From assembly GCA_002369495.1 (NCBI GenBank), contig DFFD01000079.1, forward strand, positions 1 through 7,991: a stretch of 7,991 nucleotides of DNA. The letters are read 5' to 3'. The stretch comes from Lachnospiraceae bacterium UBA3785 (lineage in GTDB: Bacteria; Bacillota; Clostridia; Lachnospirales; Lachnospiraceae). How positions within the stretch are numbered: position 1 is the first letter of the stretch; each line of letters begins with the position of its first letter. Positions 1 through 5,008 of the stretch are shown in pieces. The translations under genes and the position numbers were made by a program. The notes under the pieces were generated by a model. It was not told where the DNA came from and searched no databases. It saw nothing but the letters and a program-made list of their open reading frames with translations.

Positions 1-82
1 TTTTGCTATGTTCAGTTTATCATGCGTTAACCTATTACTCAAATTCTAAATATTCATTGTTCCATGCCATGAAAGAATAGCA
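1..82. other. AT-rich flank after the dehydratase operon
   Basis: This stretch lies downstream of the last gene of the minus-strand operon. It is AT-rich and holds no open frame of useful length on either strand. I see no GC-rich hairpin followed by a T-run on the minus strand, so the operon terminator, or a further gene, must lie beyond the left edge. Confidence 0.5.
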
Positions 83-1258
83 TTACTGGTCGCAGATGGA
101 GCCGTCCAGATTCAGACGCGTCATGACCTTATGGGGACGGAAGGGGAACTTTTCCTCCAGATCCGCTATCACGTCGATGCCGATGCCGGGCTCCTCCGGA
201 ACCGGAAGATAACCGTCCTTCATCTCCGGGATGTGATCGACCATATCGCACTGGCGCAGCTTCACGCCGCTGCCGGTCAGGTGATCGGCGGTCGAGGCAG
301 CGAAGGGGTTGGGGTATTCGGTAATGGCGATGTTGTCAGTTGCCGCGACAAACTGCAAAACCGCATTGGTCATGACCGGGCTGCATGGATTATGCGGCAC
401 CAGGCTCTTATGGTGCGCCTCCGCTACGGCGGCGATCTTTTTTGCGCCGGTAAAGCCGCCGCACACGCCGAGTGAGGCGCGCACATAGCTGCAGGCCCCG
501 CGCTCAAGCAGCATCTCGAACTCATGATAGGTGTTGATGCGCTCGCCGGTGGCAATGGGGATACGGCACTGTGCGGCGACCCGGCCCATCTCGTCAAAGT
601 TGTCCGGGCGAATGGGATCCTCAAGAAACATGGGGTTATAGGGCTCCAGGCGGGCCGAGAGCTGGACGGCAAGGCCTGGCTCCAGACGGCGGTGCAGCTC
701 AAGGCAGAGGTCTACCTCCTCCCCCACCGCCTCCCGTACCCTGGCAATACGGCGCTCCGCCTTGTACAGCAGGGCGGCGTTGCCGTCGGAGAAGGGCGCG
801 GTGCGCGGTTCGTCCAAGTAGGGGTTCAGGTGTCCGAGGGCGGTGTAGCCCTGCTCCACGCCTTTGATCGCGTTTTCCACCAGCTCTTCCTCGGTTCTGC
901 CGGAGGTGTGGTTGTAGACACGCACCTTGTCCCGGCACTTGCCGCCGAGCAGGCGGTACACGGGGACATTGAAATATTTGCCTGCGATATCGTAGAGTGC
1001 AATGTCAATGGCGGACATGGCGCCCATAACCGCCGCGCCGCGAAAATGCGAGAAGCGGTACAGGTACTGCCAGTGGTGTTCGATGTCCAGCGGATCCTTC
1101 CCGATCAGGTATTCCCCCATGGTCAGGATTGCCTGGGCCGAGGCCTCCAGGAAGCCCCAGGCCCCGCTCTCACCGAGGCCGACGATGCCCTCGTCGGTGT
1201 AGATTTTGCAATAAACCGCGCGGTTTGCGCGCAGAACCTTGACGTCGGTGATTTTCAT
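83..1258 (-). CDS. Enolase-superfamily sugar-acid dehydratase (mandelate racemase / galactonate dehydratase-like)
   Basis: This 391-residue protein has the full enolase-superfamily layout: an N-terminal capping domain (about 1-120) and a TIM barrel (about 125-340). Such enzymes abstract a proton alpha to a carboxylate and eliminate water from sugar acids, using Mg2+, in the cytoplasm. Visible ligands are Glu187, Glu213 (FLEDP) and Glu239 (TGER). His189 follows the first ligand in an ELHRR motif, and His289 sits in VPHNP, as in the galactonate/mannonate dehydratase group. Glu314 (TEY) closes the site. Two details differ from E. coli DgoD as I remember it: Glu replaces Asp as the first ligand, and Ser262 occupies the place of the Asp that pairs with the barrel His. 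The start ATG is preceded by GAGG at a good distance, and that site overlaps the end of the upstream gene, so the two genes are probably translationally coupled. The exact substrate cannot be read from the sequence. Confidence 0.9.
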   Translation of the reverse strand: MKITDVKVLRANRAVYCKIYTDEGIVGLGESGAWGFLEASAQAILTMGEYLIGKDPLDIEHHWQYLYRFSHFRGAAVMGAMSAIDIALYDIAGKYFNVPVYRLLGGKCRDKVRVYNHTSGRTEEELVENAIKGVEQGYTALGHLNPYLDEPRTAPFSDGNAALLYKAERRIARVREAVGEEVDLCLELHRRLEPGLAVQLSARLEPYNPMFLEDPIRPDNFDEMGRVAAQCRIPIATGERINTYHEFEMLLERGACSYVRASLGVCGGFTGAKKIAAVAEAHHKSLVPHNPCSPVMTNAVLQFVAATDNIAITEYPNPFAASTADHLTGSGVKLRQCDMVDHIPEMKDGYLPVPEEPGIGIDVIADLEEKFPFRPHKVMTRLNLDGSICDQ

Positions 1259-1268
1259 ACTGTAATCC

Positions 1269-2348
1269 TCACTTCACACGGTAGGGGGCCATCACGTCGA
1301 AGTTGATGTCGAGGCCGGCGCCGGGTGCCTGAGAGGGGCTGACTGTGCCGTCAGCATTGAAGACAACAGGGTTCTTGAAGGCCTCGTAGACCTTGGCGTC
1401 GTACTGGGGCGGGTAGAACTCGGCGATGGTGGCGTTGGGAACGGCGCAGTCGAGATGCACATGCACCTGCTGCTGGCCGTGAGGGCTCATGTCCAGGCCA
1501 AAGGCGTCCGCCATGCCGGCGACCTTCATAAACTCCGTCACGCCGCCGAGGCAGGTGGCGTCAGGGTTGAGGATGGCAATGCCGCGGGCCTTGGTAATGA
1601 GATCGCGGAAGCCGAAGCGGGAGACCTCGTTCTCGCCGCCTGCAATGGGGATGACGGTTTTTTCAGCGACCTTGCTGTAGCCATCATAATCATCGGCATC
1701 CACAGGTTCCTCCAGCCAGTAGGGGTGGTACTCCTCCACCATCTTGGCAAACTCAACGGCTTCAAAGAAGCGGTAGGCGCAGTTAGCGTCGATCATGAGC
1801 TTGGCATCCTCGCCGATGACCTCGCGCACGGCCTTGACGCGGGCCGCGTCTTCCCGCAGCGAAACGCCGCCGACCTTCATCTTGACTGCGTTGACGCCCC
1901 AGCTTCGGTACTCTTCCATCTCCTGCTGCAGCTCCTTGAGGCCCTTGCCGGGAGCATAGTAGCCGCCCGCCACATAGCACTCGACCTTTTCCTTGTGCGC
2001 GCCGAGCATCTTGTAAAGGGGCATGCCCGCGACCTTGGCCTTGATATCCCAGAGAGCAATGTCGATGGCGGAGACGGTCTTCAGGCTGGTACCGCGGCGG
2101 CCGATGAACTTGGGGACATAAGTCTTCTGGAAAATACGCTCGGTATCCAGGGGATCCATGCCGATGATGGCCTTGCCCATGGTCTCGGCAAATTCGATGG
2201 CCCAGCTGCAGCCATAGCCGGTGATGCCTTCGTCGGTATCAACGATGAGAAGATTCAGCTCATTGTGGGTGTAGGTGTGTTTTCCGTTCGCGATAGGCTT
2301 TGCCTTGGGCCAGCGGTAGTGCTCTACGCGGACGTCTGTGATCTTCAT
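1269..2348 (-). CDS. Enolase-superfamily dehydratase/racemase, mandelate racemase subgroup with KxK motif
   Basis: This is a complete 359-residue member of the mandelate racemase / muconate lactonizing enzyme group. The capping domain covers about 1-120 and the barrel about 125-335. All key residues of the classical site are visible: Lys156-x-Lys158 (KMK), metal ligands Asp187 (DAN), Glu213 (LEEP) and Glu239 (GGEN), the Asp263-His290 dyad (NPDAT; SPHG) and Glu310 (AEF). This is the arrangement of sugar-acid dehydratases such as talarate/galactarate or rhamnonate dehydratase and of mandelate racemase itself. The substrate is not determined, but an acid sugar is likely. The start is well supported by a strong AAGGAGGAA site (2354-2362) just upstream. 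It is the first gene of a two-gene unit, with only 10 bases separating it from the second dehydratase. The second gene lacks the KxK motif, so the two are not simple duplicates and may act on different acids or epimers. Confidence 0.92.
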   Translation of the reverse strand: MKITDVRVEHYRWPKAKPIANGKHTYTHNELNLLIVDTDEGITGYGCSWAIEFAETMGKAIIGMDPLDTERIFQKTYVPKFIGRRGTSLKTVSAIDIALWDIKAKVAGMPLYKMLGAHKEKVECYVAGGYYAPGKGLKELQQEMEEYRSWGVNAVKMKVGGVSLREDAARVKAVREVIGEDAKLMIDANCAYRFFEAVEFAKMVEEYHPYWLEEPVDADDYDGYSKVAEKTVIPIAGGENEVSRFGFRDLITKARGIAILNPDATCLGGVTEFMKVAGMADAFGLDMSPHGQQQVHVHLDCAVPNATIAEFYPPQYDAKVYEAFKNPVVFNADGTVSPSQAPGAGLDINFDVMAPYRVK

Positions 2349-2367
2349 AAGCGTTCCTCCTTGTTTT

Positions 2368-2384
2368 GATAAAAATTATTTATC
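2368..2384. promoter_or_regulatory. Inverted repeat in the leader of the dehydratase operon
   Basis: GATAAA-AATTA-TTTATC is a perfect 6-bp inverted repeat with a 5-bp centre. It lies between the proposed -10 box and the ribosome binding site of the operon. Its position would suit a repressor acting as a block just after the start of transcription. AT-rich short palindromes also occur by chance, so the regulatory role is only a suggestion. Confidence 0.3.
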
Positions 2385-2411
2385 GTTTTCCTGCTTTTTC
2401 TTGTTGTATAT

Positions 2412-2440
2412 AGAATATCCTAATTTTTATTCCCTGTCCA
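2412..2440 (-). promoter_or_regulatory. Likely sigma-A promoter of the dehydratase operon
   Basis: On the minus strand TGGACA (2435-2440, five of six to TTGACA) is followed after exactly 17 bases by TATTCT (2412-2417, four of six to TATAAT). Transcription would start near 2405, giving a leader of about 57 bases with the strong ribosome binding site at its end. The upstream gene fragment is closed off by a terminator, which fits an independent promoter here. Confidence 0.5.
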
Positions 2441-2503
2441 ATACATGATTTTTGGGTTCTCTATCAAGAATATTTATTGTACATCCTTTGCTTCGGTATT
2501 TTC

Positions 2504-2520
2504 CATAAAACCGTTTTATG
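2504..2520. promoter_or_regulatory. 17-bp palindrome, candidate operator
   Basis: CATAAAAC-C-GTTTTATG is a perfect 8-bp inverted repeat around one central base. It lies about 64 bp upstream of the proposed -35 box of the dehydratase operon and is not part of the nearby terminator. Dyads of this size are typical targets of dimeric regulators that control sugar-acid catabolic operons, such as GntR- or LacI-type proteins. No regulator gene for it is in the window, so the assignment is tentative. Confidence 0.35.
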
Positions 2521-2539
2521 CTTTTGGTGATGTTATATG

Positions 2540-2577
2540 AAAACAGCGGAGGCCGCTGATGAGGCGGTCTCCGCTGT
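2540..2577 (-). terminator. Intrinsic terminator after the malic enzyme remnant
   Basis: Two 14-base arms (2543-2556 and 2564-2577) enclose a 7-base loop, with ACAGCGGAG pairing with CTCCGCTGT at the base. One pair is G-U in plus-strand RNA and A-C in minus-strand RNA. Reading on the minus strand, the stem begins 18 bases after the stop of the malic enzyme remnant and is followed by a short TTT run, so the tail is weak. It separates the central region from the dehydratase operon. Confidence 0.7.
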
Positions 2578-2595
2578 GAATATTTGCAGCAATTA

Positions 2596-3027
2596 TCAGA
2601 TTCTTGCAGCACCGCTGGCACGGGCTGCTTCGGCGGTCGCCCTGGCTACCGCGTCCTTCACGCGCGGATCAAATGCCTTGGGCAGAATATAGTCGGCATT
2701 GAGTTCTTCGTCGGAGACCAGGCCCGCGATGGCAGAGGCGGCAGCCAGCTTCATGGCGTCGTTGATATCGCTTGCGCGCACATCCAAAGCGCCGCCCGCC
2801 TTGGCGTCTTCGGGGAAAATCTCGGGGGTGGGGTTTGCGCAGGCAAAGATGATGGCGTCGCGGTTCATGGTCTTTACCATCTCGGTGGTCAGCACGCCGG
2901 GAGCGGAAACGCCGATGAATACGTCCGCGCCCTCGATGGCATCCTTGAGACTTCCCTTGCGGAGCTTGGGATTGGTGAGCTCGGCGATCTCCTGTTTGGC
3001 GGGGTTCATGTGGTCGGTGCGGCCGCG
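2596..3027 (-). pseudogene. NAD-type malic enzyme remnant (C-terminal part, internal deletion)
   Basis: The readable frame matches the C-terminal third of bacterial NAD-dependent malic enzymes (malate to pyruvate plus CO2; usual length about 390-410 residues). Counting from the ATG at 3009, visible family landmarks are GVSAPG (33-38), ANPTPE (58-63), LDVRASDIN (75-83) and the typical end AARI. Everything before the GR-x-x-x-MNP segment is missing, including the catalytic Tyr and Lys and the first metal ligands. A second loss lies at residues 72-75, where AKAGGA runs directly into LDVRA. In intact enzymes about 27 residues with the motif GRSDxPNQxNNVLAFPG lie there. The frame starts immediately after the hydrolase stop codon, and the internal ATG has no ribosome binding site. 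I consider it inactive. The sequence now mostly serves as the 3' end of the hydrolase transcript up to the terminator. The alternative is an assembly artefact. Confidence 0.85.
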
Positions 3028-3045
3028 TAGATGTTTCAGTGGTTT

Positions 3046-3573
3046 TCAACTGTTCAGCACCTGCACCTGGCACGAGCGCATCGTCTCAAGCGCCGCCAGG
3101 TGCTTTTCAGGTGTGACGCCCGCGCAGCACGCGGCGTCCACGGAGATCTTCACCTCCGGCATCACCGCCTTGAGAAGGAGCGCGTTGGAGACCACGCAGA
3201 TGTCCGTGCAGAGGCCGACGAGCTCGAGTTCGATCTCCTCCTTCTCGGAAATGTCCTTAAGGTCCGCCGCCAGCGCCGTGCTCCCGAAGGTCGGCTTCTC
3301 ATAGATCTTCGCGCCGTGAAGGAGCTCCGCGATGTCCGCGCGGATCTGCCAGCCCTCGGAGCCCCTGATGCAGTGCGGGACGGGCAGATATTTCCCCTCC
3401 TGCGTCTCCATGTAGTTCTCACCGTGGGTGTCCATGGTCGCGATGATATTTTCCGGAGGGTAGCTCCGGATCTTTTCCTTCACAGCCTCGACGATCGCGA
3501 CGGCCTCCTTCGTGCCGAGCGCGGCGTCGATGAAGTCATTTTGCATGTCGATGACGATCAGCAGTTTTTTCAT
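3046..3573 (-). CDS. Isochorismatase-family cysteine hydrolase, nicotinamidase-like
   Basis: This 175-residue protein is full length for the small amidases of the isochorismatase fold. The catalytic triad is visible: Asp9 in the DMQNDF motif, Lys93 in the YEKPTFGS segment and Cys126 in GLCTDICV. Metal-site residues resemble nicotinamidase/pyrazinamidase: Asp48 and His50 (DTH) and His67 (PHC). The remaining His of the PncA site is absent, and Glu56 in the NYMET segment may take its place. The likely role is hydrolysis of nicotinamide to nicotinate in NAD salvage or of a related amide; family membership is firm, the substrate is not. The protein is cytoplasmic, with no signal peptide. The start is supported by AGAGGA upstream of the ATG. 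It lies 38 bases after the unrecognised gene upstream and probably shares its transcript. Its stop codon directly abuts the malic enzyme remnant in the same frame. Confidence 0.88.
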   Translation of the reverse strand: MKKLLIVIDMQNDFIDAALGTKEAVAIVEAVKEKIRSYPPENIIATMDTHGENYMETQEGKYLPVPHCIRGSEGWQIRADIAELLHGAKIYEKPTFGSTALAADLKDISEKEEIELELVGLCTDICVVSNALLLKAVMPEVKISVDAACCAGVTPEKHLAALETMRSCQVQVLNS

Positions 3574-3611
3574 TTTTCGGTCCTCTTTATATAATCATCA
3601 TAAATAACTAT

Positions 3612-4259
3612 TTACGCAAACGCCCCCGCCACGCACCTCCTGCACGCCGCTTCCGAGAGCCCGTTCTCTTCCTCCCCGGCAAGAATATCATCCACGAGCT
3701 CCTGCTCTGCGGCCTCCTTCAGGTGTCCCTGCAACTCGTTGTAGACTGATTCCTTCTTGCAGGCTTCCATCATTGCCATCTCATCTGTAATCAGAGTTCT
3801 GCCGTTTATCACGATGAGCATCTGCGCATCCAGTATTCCCAAAACATCCTCGTCGTGCATACGCTCTTCCAGGAAATAGTGCTCCTTGATTCGCTGACGG
3901 AGTTCCGGATTTACCAGCTCATCAAAATAGCCGAGAAATATACCGTAGTTTTCGGGACGTTCGTTTTTCTCAAAATAATATCTCCTGTTAAACTCCCTTA
4001 TAAGGATCACATAAGCCGGAAGCAGCTGGTAGACAACCATGAGCACCCGATTCTCATCCAAGGAACCATTCAGAAGATCCCGAATCATCTCCGAGGAAAA
4101 TGTCCTGATTCTCGAGAGAAGATCATACATCTCATCAAATCGGATTTCATCATGCAGACGTATCTTCCCCTTCATATAGACATAATCGCTCATCAGCTTT
4201 TCCCAGTCTCTGAGCTTCTCGCTGACGGTCATATCATACAGTTTCTGGGAATTCTTCAT
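3612..4259 (-). CDS. Unrecognised 215-residue soluble protein
   Basis: I do not recognise this protein. It is rich in charged and aromatic residues, probably mostly alpha-helical, with no signal peptide or clear membrane helix. The most hydrophobic stretch is around residues 70-85 (VVYQLLPAYVILIREF). The acidic segment near 185-202 is followed by a small Ala/Cys-rich tail. The C-terminal coding bases are visibly more GC-rich than the middle. The frame stays open upstream to 4514, but that extension is antisense to the EcsC remnant and covers a good promoter, so I start at the ATG at 4259. No ribosome binding site precedes it. Instead a -10 box lies exactly six bases upstream, which predicts a leaderless mRNA. 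Starts at residues 10 or 23 are less likely alternatives. The nicotinamidase-like gene follows at 38 bases, so the two are probably cotranscribed. Confidence 0.65.
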   Translation of the reverse strand: MKNSQKLYDMTVSEKLRDWEKLMSDYVYMKGKIRLHDEIRFDEMYDLLSRIRTFSSEMIRDLLNGSLDENRVLMVVYQLLPAYVILIREFNRRYYFEKNERPENYGIFLGYFDELVNPELRQRIKEHYFLEERMHDEDVLGILDAQMLIVINGRTLITDEMAMMEACKKESVYNELQGHLKEAAEQELVDDILAGEEENGLSEAACRRCVAGAFA

Positions 4260-4265
4260 ACTGCA

Positions 4266-4294
4266 ATTGTACCACTTACAGCTTATCAAGTGAA
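4266..4294 (-). promoter_or_regulatory. Extended -10 promoter of the unrecognised gene
   Basis: On the minus strand TTCACT (4289-4294, four of six) is followed after 17 bases by TACAAT (4266-4271, five of six), with the extended TGG just before the -10 box. The predicted start of transcription, seven bases past the box, is the A of the ATG at 4259. That would give a message without a leader and would explain the missing ribosome binding site. Confidence 0.5.
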
Positions 4295-4301
4295 TGTATA
4301 C

Positions 4302-4330
4302 TTTATAAAACCTGCTGCCGGTGCTATAAT
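4302..4330 (+). promoter_or_regulatory. Extended -10 promoter facing the EcsC remnant
   Basis: TTTATA (4302-4307, four of six) is followed after 17 bases by a perfect TATAAT (4325-4330) with the extended TGC before it. Its -35 box lies only seven bases from that of the minus-strand promoter, so the two are back to back. Transcription would begin near 4337, already inside the recognisable EcsC frame. This suggests that a deletion removed the start of that gene and left the promoter next to its 3' part. Confidence 0.5.
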
Positions 4331-4653
4331 TATTTCTTAAGCTCTCCTTTGAAACGATCAAGGCTATCAATAAAAAGGTCGGATTCCGCCTGATTACCAA
4401 GTTCGGCCAGACCGGTATTATCAATCTCGGAAAAATGGTTCCTGTTGTCGGCGGGGTGATCGGCGGCGGTTTTGACTTTATCTCCACTAAAATTATCGCT
4501 GACAATGCCTGCAAACTATTTATCGGTACTCAGTACAAAGAGGATCAGAATGTCCTGCATTTTGAATCCGTTAATAAAGCAATCATCAACAAAGTGAGTA
4601 TTCCAAAAATGAGTATACGGATGTGCCAATCGGATCCGTTATTGCGGCAGTGA
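4330..4653 (+). pseudogene. EcsC-family remnant (C-terminal part)
   Basis: From 4330 the frame reads LFLKLSFETIKAINKKVG and continues with segments typical of the C-terminal end of EcsC-family proteins, notably TKFGQTGIINLGK and a glycine-rich VPVVGGVIGGGFD helix followed by a STKIIADNACKLF helix. EcsC proteins are usually more than 200 residues; about 75 matching residues remain here, and the rest is lost upstream, where a TAA stands at 4327. The first ATG in frame (4435) has only a weak GGAAAA before it. Past about 4596 the frame turns into unrelated sequence and stops at 4651-4653, while the DUF1232 frame opens one register over. The family role is poorly defined; EcsC was named for a gene of the Bacillus ecs locus. 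I judge it non-functional, although a 72-residue product cannot be excluded. Confidence 0.65.
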
Positions 4654-4859
4654 GCGCTCTTGCCTACTGGCTCGCGCCTGTCGACCTGATCCCTGACGTG
4701 ATCCCGGTAGTCGGGCAATTGGATGACGCTGCGGTTGCCACGGCTTGCCTGACACTCATCAGTTCAGACCTTGAGGACTATGAAGCGTGGCGCGAGAAAG
4801 CGGGGATTACAGATGATTCTCCGATTGTCGGTTCGGGTGAGGCGGATGAATTGATATAA
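4578..4859 (+). pseudogene. DUF1232 (YkvA-like) segment, frameshifted from the EcsC remnant
   Basis: The frame opens after a TAA at 4575-4577 and carries a clear DUF1232 core: a hydrophobic helix, then LAPVDLIPDVIPVVG, then QLDDAAV, followed by an LxSDLEDYEAWRE tail. DUF1232 proteins are small membrane-associated proteins of unknown function. The usual N-terminal part is missing here unless it is read from the preceding frame. Joining frame 1 to frame 3 at 4594-4598 by a single-base shift gives a smooth linker (NKV to EYSKNEYTD), so this may be the second half of one EcsC-DUF1232 gene. A GTG at 4623 could start a 78-residue protein, but it has no convincing ribosome binding site. The core itself looks well preserved, so expression of a short product is possible. 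Confidence 0.6.
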
Positions 4860-4879
4860 GGCTTATCACCGGTTAATAT

Positions 4880-4932
4880 AATAATCCGTTGGAAATGACA
4901 AATCTCATATTTGTTGTTTCCGGCGGATTATT
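4880..4932 (+). repeat. 53-nt hairpin, fully paired in plus-strand RNA
   Basis: Two 24-base arms (4880-4903 and 4909-4932) enclose the loop CTCAT. The arms begin AATAATCCG and end CGGATTATT. They differ from perfect complementarity at four positions, and all four are G-U pairs in plus-strand RNA but A-C clashes in minus-strand RNA. The hairpin starts 21 bases after the DUF1232 stop and is followed by a moderately U-rich ATTATTCTTTAT. It may be the terminator or 3' stabiliser of the plus-strand transcript, or a small palindromic repeat element. Confidence 0.65.
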
Positions 4933-4946
4933 CTTTATACTGTCTG

Positions 4947-4978
4947 AAAAAAGAGCGCCAGCCACCCGGCCGGCGCTC
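4947..4978 (-). terminator. Intrinsic terminator of the WYL regulator gene
   Basis: On the minus strand GAGCGCC pairs with GGCGCTC (4972-4978 with 4953-4959), with an inner GGC/GCC pair block, and the stem is followed by six T residues (4952-4947). The stem begins about 30 bases after the stop at 5009. This is a textbook rho-independent terminator. Confidence 0.9.
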
Positions 4979-5008
4979 CCGCTGACTCCGTATAAATCCT
5001 TTTCCCTA

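Noticed and set aside
524..1306. A 260-codon plus-strand open frame across the dehydratase genes
   Set aside because: It is antisense to a well-conserved enzyme, has no ribosome binding site, and its translation resembles no protein. GC-rich coding DNA commonly leaves such open antisense frames.
1455..2369. A 304-codon plus-strand open frame
   Set aside because: It is the antisense of the KxK dehydratase and shows His/Leu/Val-rich composition typical of a shadow frame.
2378..2391. A catabolite-repression (cre) site, GGAAAACGATAAAT on the minus strand
   Set aside because: It matches the consensus only in part and loses the conserved outer bases on one side, so it is too weak to annotate.
3580..3600. 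A separate promoter for the hydrolase (TTATATAA on the minus strand)
   Set aside because: The box is so close to the ribosome binding site that transcription would start inside it, and no -35 box is convincing; cotranscription with the upstream gene is simpler.
4260..4514. An 85-codon N-terminal extension of the unrecognised gene
   Set aside because: It is antisense to the EcsC remnant and runs through a strong minus-strand promoter; its composition differs from the rest of the protein.
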